Part shown: positions 1 to 12,199 of the stretch, in pieces
Numbering within the stretch: position 1 is the stretch's first letter
Layout: every line of letters begins with the position of its first letter
Source of the DNA: Kryptolebias marmoratus
Lineage: Eukaryota; Chordata; Actinopteri; Cyprinodontiformes; Rivulidae
DNA: 64,000 nt
Assembly: GCF_001649575.2 (NCBI RefSeq)
Contig: NC_051451.1
Coordinates: forward strand, 26,097,993 to 26,161,992
Direction: 5' to 3'
Position numbers and translations under genes: made by a program
Notes under the pieces: generated by a model
What the model was told of the DNA's origin: nothing
The model's input: only the letters and a program-made list of their open reading frames with translations
The model's database searches: none

Positions 1-1986
1 GCGTGACGTCAGGCATTTATGCTGGGAGGAAGCCCTCCTCCTGGAGCTGACGTCACTTCTGTCGGCCAGTCAGGACTGGCGTAATGTAATAGAGCTTCTG
101 GGGGACAGGCGCAGGGGCGTGTCCCATAGTGAGATACCTAAACGAATGTTGAAAGAGAACATCACACTCTGCTGGGCTTCAGAAAGAAGCTCTCTGTCAT
201 CCCGGCAGGGTCAAACGGTGAGGAAATAAAAAGACTTTAAGACGGGGGAACGTCCAGTTCCAGGCGGCACAGCCTGAAGGGAAGATCTCATCTTCAAACT
301 GCTTTCGGAACAGTTTACGCTCCGAATCTTTCTTCTGTCTGCAGTTGCTGCGATAAAACTCCAGCGTCTGACTGAAATCTGCTGCTCGCGCCGCACAACA
401 GCTCTCATTGTTTATGTCTGCTGTTTTATTGTTTAACAGGCAGATAACAGCTGCTTAGCAATGCAGCGGGACGGCTGTGATGGCTGGAAACATTTTTTTT
501 TTCCTCTTTATGCTCCTCTCCTATAAACCCACGCCCCGTCGCTCATTAGGGCCGCTTCACCACGTGGAACCCTGCAGATCATTCAAAGTTTAAAAAAACC
601 CACCCTCATTTCAACTTTAACTATAACTGGTATGGATAGTTCCAGAATCAAATGGGAAAAAGATTTGGGAATATCTATTCAGAGGCAATTACGGAATAAT
701 TTGTGAAGAGGTCTCATTTCTACTCCACATTCTCGCATTAGACTGATTTCGTGGGGCATTTTCCTAAAAGTTGTGATTTTTTTTTTACTAAAATCAATAA
801 ACAACCATAACTTTTAATATATAAACCAAAAATACTTCCTAGTTTTGTAAGATAATTCCCAACAAACATTGACATTCTCAAAAGGTGCTTTATTTGAGAA
901 CTTTGATAGCTTCTAAACTGACATTCATGAGCATTTCTGGATCGTCCCTGGTCTGCAGCTCTCCTCACATGTTTTGCAGACACAAAGTGTTTGTCGATGC
1001 GTTTATGTTCCATGATTACACTGCAGGACGTGCAAAACAGCTGCAGCTGGGGAGGAAACTGGTTTGCTGAAATCTTTGTGGGGAAATGTGAAGCATTAGC
1101 GCACATTTTGGCTTCGGTCGCTGCTCCTGCACGCTCCCGGCATTCTGATGTTAACAGGAAGTGACGTCATGTGTCTTCTTCCTGAATTATTTGGGGTTAT
1201 TTTGTATTCCACGCTACACAAACCCACAAAGAAGAGACTAGACCGCAGAAATGGTGGCGAATCACTTTAGAAACAATAAATATTGAGTTAAAGTTGCGGG
1301 AAAGTTGCGATTTTGCTTGATTTTGCGTTAATAGTTGCGATCACAACATCGCGAAATCCTGCAGGGTCTGGTTATCAGACATTCATGGCATCACGATACC
1401 AATGGCCCCTGAGATTTGTTTATTGGGGAACTTTAGGAACTCCAATTTAAAGGCAAATTATGATAAGAAACTTACAGAATTGCTAAGAAATGTGTTACAA
1501 CAAAATGGAAATCAGACGCCCACCTTCCAATTAAAATGTAGATTTGCGAGATGTGACTCTAAAAAAAAATAACCTTTTGGATGAAGAATAGAATTAAGAC
1601 ATTTTATAAAATATGGCGGCCATTTTTAAAGATATATGCAAAATTTACCAGCACATTGGATTGACTGATTGTCCCGTAATATACATTTCTATTTCATCCT
1701 TATTGATTACCCTCGTCCCACACCTTACCTGTGGTTGTTGTGTTATATTATTGTAAATGTATTTTACTTTAAGTATGTCTCATTGTTTGAGTTGTGCATT
1801 ATTGTAAATCAATCTTGTCCTGTCAGGCCAAAATAAAGTATTCTAAAAATAAAAAAATGTAGAATGATTAAACTTACAATCTAAGCGTCACTGACGTCGA
1901 ACCAGGCGCGTGAAACCGGAGCGAGACTTTAAATTATAGAAAGCGACGGTTCAGTTACACCAGATCGTCCCCCCAGCGGGACTCAC
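1..1986. other. LYST intron with an L1-like retroposon remnant
   Basis: No coding exon is seen. About 1400-1860, on the plus strand, looks like the decayed 3' end of a non-LTR retrotransposon: the broken frame resembles a fish L1 ORF2 C terminus, followed by a short 3' UTR, AATAAA and an A-rich tail. The rest is single-copy-looking intron. Confidence 0.4.
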
Positions 1987-2142
1987 CCGCTCGGGCTTCT
2001 CCTCGGCGACGTCGGTGCACGAAGACACCTCGGCCAGGGCGACTCGCAGGAGAGAGTCGAAGAGCGGTACGGCGAGGTCAGAGTTCACCACTCCCGAGCG
2101 AGACAGCTGGTCCCTGACCTCCAGCAGAGTGTCCTCCACAGA
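1987..2142 (-). CDS. lyst: LYST coding exon 5 (156 bp), last one in the window
   Basis: 52 codons beginning [19 protein letters not shown] and containing [18 protein letters not shown], matching human LYST after its NQN/LSVES segment. Phase 0 at both ends; acceptor GCTGCAG, donor CGG|GTGAGT. I see no further LYST exon in 1-1986, so the next one lies off the left edge. Confidence 0.92.
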
Positions 2143-5100
2143 CTGCAGCTTTAAGAGCAGTCAAAGAAGAACTGGAGTTAAATATATATACGTTTAGACG
2201 GCGGATGTGTTCAGGGACGACCTGGATTCAAACACACCTGATAGGAAAGCTCGGGTTCCGTTCTCTGCATTGCCGAGTTGGCGCTGTGCAGACAGATGGC
2301 CAGCAGGGCCTCCAGGAGACGAATACTTTGCAGCTGCCACTCTTCTTCCAGCCTCTTTGCTGGATCTTTGGTCCTTCCTTCAGCTGGTCCTGCAAAGACA
2401 GCGTCAGACGAGTCCTCCAGCCCGAGGGAGGCAGCGGGAAGCGTGGACTCGGGGCTGCCCTTCCCTCTGCCGTCCCTCTTCTTCTTCGCCTTGCCGTCCT
2501 TCGTCTTGCAGGAGAGCTTCTGGATGACCATGGCCATGAGGCGCAGGCACACGTCCAGCCCGGCGAGCCTGAAGAACTGCCTCTGGAAGACGGGGCTGGC
2601 CATGTAGATCAGCCGGCACACCGACCAAACGTCCGCGGCGCGCCGCAGCTGCTCCTTGGAGGGCAGGGCCACGCTGTCCGGGGACAGGTAGGGCAGCCGG
2701 CCCCCCAGAGGCTCGCTCGCCGTGCTGTCATAACCTGAGGTGTCCTCAGACTCGTTGGCCGAGTCCCGGTCAGAGTCGGCCTCTTTGCTGACGCACAGGA
2801 AGGCCACGCACAGGAAGAGGTTGATGACGTAGAGGTGGATCTCCGTTCTGCTGCGGCCCGGCCCACTATGGCTTTTATAATGCGGATAGGCCTCCTTCAG
2901 GGCTTCGTAGAACTTGCTGAGGCTCTGTGGACCCTCCCCGACCCCCCGGGACCCCAGTTCATCAGCCAGACCCAGGACGGCCTCCCTGTCTTTGGTCTCG
3001 GCCCCGTCTAGTTCGGGGAGAACGCCGTCAGCCTGCTGGTGTCCCGTCCCGATGATCAGAGTCTCAAACACCTTCAAGGCCAGAGAACGAGTCTGGTCCA
3101 GGTACACCAGCTCCGTCACCTGGTTCAGCCCGTTACAACCGATGAAAAGGTCTCGGACCACCCTGCAGCGAGGAAACAAGCGAAACTACGATCAGTTCAC
3201 GTCGTAAACCGAAGAAATTCAAAGTATTCCTGAAAGAAACACCGTCAGACAGAAAACGCTCTCACTGCTGGTTTCCTGTTTTCAGTTCTCTCTGGGTTTT
3301 TTTTTTAATCCAACCACTTCTGAATACTTTGTGCCATTTGAGTCGTTCGTGCATCAAAACCTTCGGCTCGTTCAGGAGCCGGCTGCTGGGACTTCTGGTT
3401 TTTGTAACTTTTATACTTTTCAAAATATTTAACTTTATTTACAAATATTTCCCCCCATAGAAATACATTCAGATTATACCTTTTAGCTTTTAGCTACCAT
3501 CGTTCACCTTCTTTTAGTCCTTTTAGCTTTAAGCTCAGTTTCAGCTTCTTTAGTAAAGTTATTCAGAAACCATAGTTCTTGCTTAAGTTTTGCAGAAAAA
3601 TAAATTTTCTCTAAATAAATTTGGAGTTAGACACCTTTTAATCCAATTAGATGAGCTAAAAAAGCAGCTATTTAACCATATTTACGAACAATGAACAATT
3701 TAAATTATGCCAAAAATCAACATGAACACGACAGCTATTAATATATATCTTTATTGTTAAAGTTTATATGCTTATACTTCCTTTGATATTCAGTATTTCT
3801 GATGATTTAGTGTATTTAAGAGGCGACATGACGGACAGATTTAAAGGTAAAATAAAATTTGTAACATTTTATTCTCTTAAATCCGTTTCCTGCTGTTTGT
3901 CTCACACAACAGAGCTGAATAAGATATTATTCCAGCCGATGGGTAAATTACGACTAATTAAAGCGGATAAAAAACTCAAAAATGAAAGAGAATCAGGTTC
4001 GGATCAAATCAACTTGTAGACGTTTTCTTTCCTTAATCAAATCCTTTTTTATCCTCCTCGTTAAACGCGGACCTAATTAATTCTGCCTTTCAGAATATTT
4101 TCAGTCTTAATTAGCAGCGTGGAGCAGCGTCAGGGCGACTCGTGACAAACGAGAAACTGAGTCGTTTCGCTTTCCGTGACAGAAAAAAAAAAAAAAAGAT
4201 TAAAGCGCCAAAGAAGCAGACAGGATGTCAGATTTGTTCGAATGCATCGAGTTAATCTGGAGGAACAAGGATGATATAAAACCGTCGATTTTTACCTGAA
4301 AATAACAGTTCAGTGTTAATAAAACTAACCACAGACGGCCTAATAAAACCACAGAGTTTTAAACCAAATTCTTCATTTATTAAAGTTGTATTTCATATAA
4401 AATAAGACCCGACCGGCCCAGCAGATGGAGCCGTCACTTATAAACCTGTTGAAACACAATAAATGCTTCCAGAGTCAGTAAAGATCTTTATGGGTCTCAA
4501 GACACGACTGAAAAGGTTGAGCAAATATTACAAACAAAATAAGATAATCATTCACCCAACAGGTGTGACACTCTGCACTAATTAATTAAACACGACACAA
4601 ACTGAGACGATATATTAAAAATACGGGATTATTTTGAGTCAGATTAGATGTTCTTTAAGCCGAGTGTTGCATTGCAGACATTCTGTTCTTCATCTTTTAT
4701 CGCCCACATTTTTAAAGCTGATCATTTCAGTTCAAACTTTCAGATTAATTGTGATTCAGATGGTTTATTTTATGAAATGACCGCAGAGTCATTATTAACC
4801 TTGAAAACATCAATAATTAACAACGATTCATACTTAATACGTTATAAATGAACACATTTATTAATGATTTACCCATAAATGTTCATTCATGCCTAATAAC
4901 TACTCGATATCTTGTGTTTATATGGATATAAATGCTGATAAAAATGTACTTTCACATCATGTATTAACAGTTAGAGAATATCTGAATTAACTATAAACTT
5001 ATCCTGCAGTGCATTAATAATTAAGGCAGTTGTTAGTAGTTCGTTAAGTCTTTTTTTGTTAACTTTGAGTCTTTTTTGAGGTGCAGTTATCATAAAGAGC

Positions 5101-8100
5101 TACAGAGGTTTTTGAAAAGTAAATGTTTTGTAGAATCTGTTAAAGCGACCAAACCGAGGAAACATCCTAAACTAACGAGAGTTTTGGGAGATAACCCCAA
5201 ATAACTATAAATATTATTAAACGGTTGATCTAAATACTGATTTATGTTAACAAAAAACACAAAATATGTAATGTCCCAGCATGCTCTGGGGCACATTTTA
5301 GATGATCACAAATGCTGACAGGAGAAAACTAATTTAAAATACAGAGCTGATAATTTTCCACTGTAAGAAACGACAGATTGGCATCAATTAATAACGAGCT
5401 GGACGGACGGATCTAATGACAAACGAGGAGCAGCTCAGGTGTCCTGCTGCGAGCCAACTCACCTGGATTTCAGGAGCGCAGGGACGGTCTGCAGGTAGAC
5501 GAGCAGGACCTCCACGGGCAGGCACTGCGTGTGGTAGCTGCAGACCTGCGTGCAGACGGTCGAGACCCCCAGCTGCTGGGCATGGTGGGCCAGCTCCACC
5601 CCTCTCTGCAGCACGGGGTTGAAGATGTGCGTGTACAGCTGCCACTGCACGATGGCGTTGCCACGCAGCGTCAGGTGGCACACGTGTCCGGCCACCTGCT
5701 GGCTCAGCTGCCAGTCCTCGCCGAACACCAGCTCCTGATAAGCCTCCAGGGCATCCCACTTCCACAACATGTCCTCGGCTCCGCCCCCGCTGGGCAGGAT
5801 CCCCTGGGAGCGGTAACGCAGAGTGGTAGAAATGGCCGAAGGCTCTCTGTGCTGCAGAGTCTCCTCCAGGCCCGGCAGCTGGCTGCTGTCCAGCGTGCAG
5901 ATGTTACACGAGGCGAGCTTGGCTTTCTCCGAAGGCTGACCCCCACCGAGCTGGTCCAGAATCAGCCTTCCCAGCACGCTGAGCACGTGGGACTGGTAGC
6001 TGCGCAGACCCGGAGCCTGGAAAGCGTGCAGCATGGGTCCTACCACCGAACGGGGGTCCATGCAGCAGCAGATTCCCACGGCCTGAATGCCAGCGAGCAC
6101 CTGCAGCACCGCCGGCCCGCTGGGCGACAGGCGCTGCAGGAGCCGCAGGCACTGGTGGGCGCAGGCGGCCAGGCAGCAGCAGCGTTCGGGGTAATGCACC
6201 CCGTCCCCCTCGGCTCCCTCTGAGCCGTCCCCGTCCTCCTCAAACGGGTTGCGTCTCGCAGTCTGTTTGAACGCGGAGACGGGCAAGCCGGACAGATCTC
6301 TGTGGTGATGCAGGAAGTGGGAATACTCACAGCGGCGGTGGCGGCGCCGGGCGCACACGGACTGATGCAGCTGTTCTGACTTCGCCTTCTTAACAGCGCT
6401 GATTATCCTGAAGACGCCGGTAATGAGGCCTCGTAACCGCTCCGAGGCCTCCCTGCCTACTTCCGAGTCCCTGGCCCGGCTGAGCGCCTCCAGCCGCAGC
6501 GCCGTGGTCTCAAAGAGCTCCAGCCCGCGGTGCTGGACGAACTCATGGACGAGCTCCAGGGCCTGGCTGAAGAAGAAGGGGTTCGGCGTGGAAGCCTGCA
6601 GGCAGCTAAGGAGCACCTGTAACACCCCCTCTAAAAGCTCTGGGAGCAGGAGCGCCCGGTGGCGGTAACGGGAGAACGAGAAGTCGTCCTGGACTTCCTG
6701 CAGGGTCTTCTTGGGTCTCGGCGCAAACGGGTTGTTCTGCCTCTCCAAGCAGCTCCGGATCTTGAGAGTGGCTCGCAGCAGGTCCGTCAGGCTGCGCCTC
6801 AGGCTGTCCGGAAGCCTGTCGCTCTGACTCACGTCCACAGACATCAGGTGCAAAATGGTGCGCAGTAACATCCTCTGGACCAGCGCGATCGGCTCCTCCG
6901 TCCAGCCGCCGGCGAGCTCCTCCGCTCCGGTTCCGCCTCCTCCCCCGCCAGGACCGCAGCAGTCCCCGAACTCAGTCAGGATCTCCGTGAGGGTGGGCAC
7001 GACGCTGATCGCCAGGCCGGGGTTGTGGTTCATGCTCATGTCGAATTTACACACCTTCTCCAGCAGGGAGAGCAGCACGTGGCAGAGGTCGAAGGGCGAG
7101 TTCTCCATGCGGTTAAAGATGGATACCGCGGCTGGGTCCGTAAGGGTTTCGTTGTCCGTCTGGGACCCCGGCGCTCTGGGGTGGGGGTACGGCGCGCTCA
7201 TGGTTTCCGTGGTGTTGGTGGCGGTGGAGGTCAACTGCGCCGCCTCCGAGCGATGATGCTGACAGCTTACCTGGAGGGTGGAGCCATGCGACCTCCGGCT
7301 CCTGGCGCCGCCCGAGCCCGGCACGGTTCTGTCCTCAGAGTTGGCTTCCGAATCCGAGGTGGAGACCTGGGACTTCCGAGCATCCTTCACGGAGTATCTC
7401 TGTGCCGTCCTGCGCGACCGCCGCGACTTCCACGTGCCACTGCCGACCCGGGACCTCTTCCCGGAGCTCGGCTCGTCCACCGAAGCCTTCTGCCCGGTTC
7501 TGAGAGGGACGGACTTCAGCTCCCGGTTCAGGAAAACCTCCAGCAGGGACGGCAGGATGAAATCTGTCAGCACACAGAATCAGAATTAACATCACGGTTT
7601 GACCATCACTGGGATGATATGCATTCCTTTCAGGAATTTCTAGGACTCTTTGCCGGATCTTTAGAAGATTTCCAAATAACCGTAGAGCAGCTGAGCTAAC
7701 GTGGGGCTCAGCTGCATGTCGGGCGGTAAAGCCGGTGTGTTAATTAAAAGAAAAATGTCTCGGGTCGACGTTAGAGACGAGCAGCAGTCCTGCACTAAAT
7801 GCCGGCGTCGCTCTTTGGTCACAAGCTTCTCCTGCGCTGCGACAATCAGCACTCGGTATTTAGGCGTTATTATCGACTTTTTAATAAAAACCAACACGAA
7901 AACATTGCAGTGCTTTTACTCAAACCCACCAAACCAAAGGCTAAAAGAAAGATTGATGATTAAATTTATGGAGGAAAAAAATATTAATAAACAGGATCTT
8001 TTAGTTACAGGTGGTCGATTTTAAAAATGTTAAATATTCGTTGTTGTAAAAGTTGTGTGGTCCAGTTTGGTTGTAACACGGTAATGTCATTAGTTGCATC

Positions 8101-11100
8101 AATGCCTATAATATTATTTATGACTAAATAAAATGTTTATTTTTTGTTTGAATGTGATATTTCTCAAAGTCTACCACAGGTTTCCTCCCGTTTTTTTACC
8201 CCATTAGCGGCGTGAGGTGAACCTGAAATAGTCGACCTTAAACGGCAGAAAAACCGGCGACACCGACCTGGAGCCTTCTCCTCCTGAACGGGAATCTTCC
8301 AGACCAGCGGGAGCAGCGACAGCAGCAGAGTGAGCAGCTCCTCCCGACACGTCAGCTCCTGAGAACCCAGCAGAACACTGTCAGCTCCTGAGCAGAACAC
8401 TGTCAGCTCCTGAGAACCAGCAGAACCCAGTCAGCTCCTGAGAACCAGCAGAACCCTGTCAGCNNNNNNNNNNNNNNNNNNNNNNNNNNNNNNNNNNNNN
8501 NNNNNNNNNNNNNNNNNNNNNNNNNNNNNNNNNNNNNNNNNNNNNNNNNNNNNNNNNNNNNNNNNNNNNNNNNNNNNNNNNNNNNNNNNNNNNNNNNNNN
8601 NNNNNNNNNNNNNNNNNNNNNNNNNNNNNNNNNNNNNNNNNNNNNNNNNNNNNNNNNNNNNNNNNNNNNNNNNNNNNNNNNNNNNNNNNNNNNNNNNNNN
8701 NNNNNNNNNNNNNNNNNNNNNNNNNNNNNNNNNNNNNNNNNNNNNNNNNNNNNNNNNNNNNNNNNNNNNNNNNNNNNNNNNNNNNNNNNNNNNNNNNNNN
8801 NNNNNNNNNNNNNNNNNNNNNNNNNNNNNNNNNNNNNNNNNNNNNNNNNNNNNNNNNNNNNNNNNNNNNNNNNNNNNNNNNNNNNNNNNNNNNNNNNNNN
8901 NNNNNNNNNNNNNNNNNNNNNNNNNNNNNNNNNNNNNNNNNNNNNNNNNNNNNNNNNNNNNNNNNNNNNNNNNNNNNNNNNNNNNNNNNNNNNNNNNNNN
9001 NNNNNNNNNNNNNNNNNNNNNNNNNNNNNNNNNNNNNNNNNNNNNNNNNNNNNNNNNNNNNNNNNNNNNNNNNNNNNNNNNNNNNNNNNNNNNNNNNNNN
9101 NNNNNNNNNNNNNNNNNNNNNNNNNNNNNNNNNNNNNNNNNNNNNNNNNNNNNNNNNNNNNNNNNNNNNNNNNNNNNNNNNNNNNNNNNNNNNNNNNNNN
9201 NNNNNNNNNNNNNNNNNNNNNNNNNGTCAGCTCCTGAGCAGAACCCAGTCAGCTCCTGAGAACCAGCAGAACCCTGTCAGCTCCTGAGCAGAACACTGTC
9301 AGCTCCTGAGAACCAGCAGAACCCAGTCAGCTCCTGAGAACCAGCAGAACCCTGTCAGCTCCTGAGAACCAGCAGAACCCTGTCAGCTCCTGAGCAGAAC
9401 ACTGTCAGCTCCTGAGAACCAGCAGAACCCTGTCAGCTCCTGAGCAGAACACTGTCAGCTCCTGAGGACCAGCAGAACCCAGTCAGCTCCTGAGCAGAAC
9501 CCAGTCAGCTCCTGAGAACCAGCAGAACCCTGTCAGCTCCTGAGCAGAACCCAGTCAGCTCCTGAGAACCAGCAGAACCCTGTCAGCTCCTGAGCAGAAC
9601 ACTGTCAGCTCCTGAGAACCAGCAGAACCCAGTCAGCTCCTGAGAACCAGCAGAACACTGTCAGCTCCTGAGCAGAACACTGTCAGCTCCTGAGGACCAG
9701 CAGAACACAGTCAGCTCCTGAGAACCAGCAGAACCCGGCGAGGTGCCAAGAACACCTCCCCCCGCTGACGCAGAGCCAGGACACTCCCAACGAGTCACGC
9801 TGGCCTCAGCCCTGAAGTCAAACATCCGTCTGAGTTCTCAGTTCCACTCGCACGTCGTCTCACTTGCAGCTTAATCGAATTATTCGTTCCGATCAGACGT
9901 TCTCCGGCTACAGTTGATCCATTTTGGTCGGGAGAACCCAGCAGCAGACACATGATCTGTGGATCCAGAGCATTCCTCCGCTGGGTGTTAATTAAAAAAA
10001 GATCGGCTCGACTGTTTGTTTTTCAGAGAAACAAACTTGTTTCGGACGTTCTGTTTTTTACGCATCACTGGGATAACGCCACGCTTCGCTTTGAGAATTA
10101 ACTTTTCCGTGCAGATTAAAACCTCTGAACAAGAACAAGAAGTCATTTCAGAGCTTGGACTGTTTCACTTGTTGCTTTTTAACAAATATTAAACTAAAAC
10201 ACAACAAAACACACAGTTAAAATGTCTCCTTACAGCTTTTTATCATTCCTACTAAGAAAAGTTGTGGAAACTTTTAATTGTTCCACTGATTTTAGTTTAC
10301 ATTTTAATACAAAATGTTATTTAGAATAAAACACACAAGCATGGGTAAATAAAAAACATAATTTGGTTGTTGTAAACAGATATTCAACACCAATAATACG
10401 TTATTCATTTAACAAAGTAAAACAATATTAGCTTCATTTAGATAAATGTGAATTTATCTAATTTATATGTGAATTAATACACAGAAGAGCGTCTTGCTCA
10501 AAGAAAGAGCTACAGTGAGCTGGTTGTACAGGCACGGTCCACTGCAAATATGTAAAAAGTGGCAAATATTTGTTGAATAAAATCAGCCGGCTGATTAAAT
10601 ATTCCATCTCCTGTTTTAAATACCGACTCAGTTTGGTCTAGGTTCGAACGCAGAACAGTGTTTTAAACAGAAATACATAAAACGAGTTAAAACGGTCACC
10701 TTATTAGGTGTAGCTTGAAACTATTTACTGTTCAATGCAATAAAACAAATAATAATCAGTGACTGGAAGAGTCTAAATATTTAATGACTGGCTCAAATAC
10801 TTCATTTAACAAAACAAAAGAAAGAAATACTAAGAAACAAGATGAAATGATTCACTTGAAGCTTAAATTTTTTATTTTTTGTCGCCTAAAATCACTTTAA
10901 ACAGTGCGGGTAGTGGTGAGAACTACCACAGATACATTTAATCATTCAGCTGGTTTCTAATCGAGCGTTTTGGTCATGATGGAAGATGTTTTCTGTCGTT
11001 AAATCATCCTTTCACGACACCAGTGACGTTTTTTTAACCGTACGCTGGCTCTCACGCACCAAATCAGCCCGCTTTATTTGTTTATTTATTTCAGTTTCTA

Positions 11101-11652
11101 TAACTAATCACAACCTGAACACTTCAGGTCCACATCTGTCCCACCAGCAGCACATCTGGCACACAAAGACGATTTTATAACAGACAGCTCCATACACACA
11201 CACACACATATATATATATTTGTCGTACCAATTAAGTGTGATTCCAAGTGGAAATTCACGTATTTTCTTGCAATGATTGTGTCTCCAATTAGATCCGGGC
11301 TTTAATTGTTTTTTTTACGAGAATCCATCCTGCAAAGTCTGTTTCCTGTTTCCTTTCTGATGAGAAGATTTCATTTTTTTATAAAGTCACGTGTTCAGAA
11401 GTTTGATACCGCACAGCTACACGATAAAACCCAAGCCGGGTCGTAGCGGCGTTCCTTTACCTGGTCGATGATTGCGTCTAGGGTGCTGAGCAACAAGAAG
11501 CCCCGCCCCCTGACCAGGTACTCGCCCAGCGCCACCATGTGACTCTCCTCCTCATCTTCCTCCCGGGCCTCGGCTCTCTGGGCCACGGCGCTGCAGAGCT
11601 GATGGACGTCGGTGAGGAACTCTCGTGCCAGCGTGTTACTGGCGCCACTCAT
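1987..11652 (-). CDS. lyst: LYST, lysosomal trafficking regulator (5' part, five coding exons)
   Basis: Known role: LYST is a very large cytosolic BEACH-family protein (about 3800 residues in human) that controls the size and trafficking of lysosomes and lysosome-related organelles; its loss causes Chediak-Higashi syndrome. Seen here: coding exons, in transcription order, 11652-11461, 8358-8268, 7563-5463, 3162-2238 and 2142-1987. They join in one frame with GT/AG boundaries and give 1155 codons, roughly the N-terminal 30 percent. Recognisable pieces include LAREFLTDV near residue 10, [20 protein letters not shown] near 70, [39 protein letters not shown] and [19 protein letters not shown]. 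The region is helical-repeat-like and acidic or serine-rich between repeats. The BEACH and WD40 domains are in 3' exons off the left edge. The usual start is at 11652-11650; an upstream in-frame extension is possible (see the two candidate exons). Confidence 0.95.
2238..3162 (-). CDS. lyst: LYST coding exon 4 (925 bp)
   Basis: Encodes [11 protein letters not shown] through ELSYQ, with the conserved stretches [51 protein letters not shown] and [15 protein letters not shown]. Phase 2 in, phase 0 out; acceptor GCTGCAG, donor CAG|GTGTGT. A basic tract [17 protein letters not shown] lies in the middle of the divergent serine-rich part. Confidence 0.94.
3335..3550 (-). repeat. TAGC element, minus orientation, short copy
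   Basis: Reverse complement of the unique flank shared with 20690-20905, 35935-36125 and 54455-54660 (CGTTCAGGAGCC, CCATAGAAATACATT), ending in a few TTTTAGCTTTTAGCTACC units. The remainder of this LYST intron (3163-5462) is AT-rich with nothing else recognisable. Confidence 0.65.
5463..7563 (-). CDS. lyst: LYST giant coding exon (2101 bp)
   Basis: A single uninterrupted exon of about 700 codons, from [11 protein letters not shown] to PALLKSR. It contains [60 protein letters not shown] and [13 protein letters not shown], all recognisable from human LYST. Acceptor GACAG, donor AG|GTGAGT, phase 1 in and phase 2 out. Third positions are GC-rich, unlike the AT-rich introns on both sides. Confidence 0.95.
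8268..8358 (-). CDS. lyst: LYST coding exon 2 (91 bp), acceptor inside a minisatellite
   Basis: Encodes [20 protein letters not shown] and onward to VQEEKAP, a strongly conserved LYST segment. It starts in phase 0 and ends in phase 1 at a weak donor, GTCGGT. The acceptor TTCTCAG|GAGCTGAC is itself one unit of the tandem repeat to the right, so near-identical acceptors recur upstream. Skipping 91 bases would shift the frame. Confidence 0.92.
8350..9736. repeat. 22/28-bp minisatellite overlapping the LYST exon acceptor
   Basis: Two unit lengths alternate irregularly: 28 bp (GTCAGCTCCTGAGAACCAGC plus AGAACCCT) and 22 bp (GTCAGCTCCTGAGCAGAACA plus CT). About five units lie left of the gap and about twenty right of it. 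On the minus strand each unit holds the pyrimidine tract, CAG and first eight exon bases of the LYST exon at 8268-8358. Total size is unknown because of the gap. Confidence 0.95.
8464..9225. other. Assembly gap (762 N)
   Basis: A run of N inside the minisatellite. Both edges are repeat units, so the gap is very likely more of the same array and its true length may differ. Confidence 0.99.
9740..11460. other. LYST intron, AT-rich
   Basis: No exon seen. Contains a (CA)n(TA)n microsatellite at about 11192-11220. Confidence 0.5.
11461..11652 (-). CDS. lyst: LYST first canonical coding exon
   Basis: 64 codons starting [15 protein letters not shown], matching the human N terminus in position and sequence. 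The exon probably starts at 11659 (acceptor TGCAG), seven bases before the ATG; the donor is CAG|GTAAAG, phase 0. The start has G at -3. The seven bases upstream of the ATG are also open in frame. Confidence 0.93.
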
Positions 11653-12029
11653 GTCTGAGCTGCAACACAAGACGGGAAAAAGCGTCAGAAAACGCCGTCC
11701 GATCCTCCACATCAACTCTCTAAAACTGTCGGGTCATTTCTAAAAGAAATGGACGTCTCCAAACTCTACTTTAGTCAGCTGGTTCACCTATTTTTCATGA
11801 ACAGGTATATAAAATATGCATCACACAGTAATTAAACGGATCAAGCCGCCTTCTAATTTCTGTAAAACTGTTTCAGCTCAGAACAGTTTTAGATTTGAAC
11901 TTGTGGAAGTAAAGATGCATCAAATGGACTTCTGCAGCACAAATTTAACCTCAGCCAAGTCCACCAAACGTGTCAGAATATTAACTAAAAGTAACTCTTT
12001 TACTCTGTTTGATCGGATGTAGCACTTCT

Positions 12030-12110
12030 TAATAAGATAAGATAAGATAAACTTTATTGATCCCATAATGGGGAAATTTGCACGTTACTGCAGCTCAATA
12101 AATGGAAAAA
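12030..12110 (-). mobile_element. Rex1-like non-LTR retroposon 3' tail
   Basis: GATAAGATAAGATAA, then ACTTTATTGATCCC and GGGGAAATTTG: in reverse complement, the GGGATCAATAAAGT end followed by short tandem repeats that is typical of fish Rex1/CR1-clade elements. Only the last ~80 bp is recognisable. AT dinucleotide-rich sequence follows to 12200. Confidence 0.55.
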
Positions 12111-12199
12111 AAACACTATGCACCTATAATATATAGCAATGCACATCTACATATATGTATATATACATACATATACACACATATACACAGATAACAGTA

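Noticed and set aside
2205..2738. Plus-strand reading frames antisense to LYST exons (also 5531-6223 and 7025-7699)
   Set aside because: Shadows of the GC-rich LYST exons; no recognisable domain and no independent start or splice evidence.
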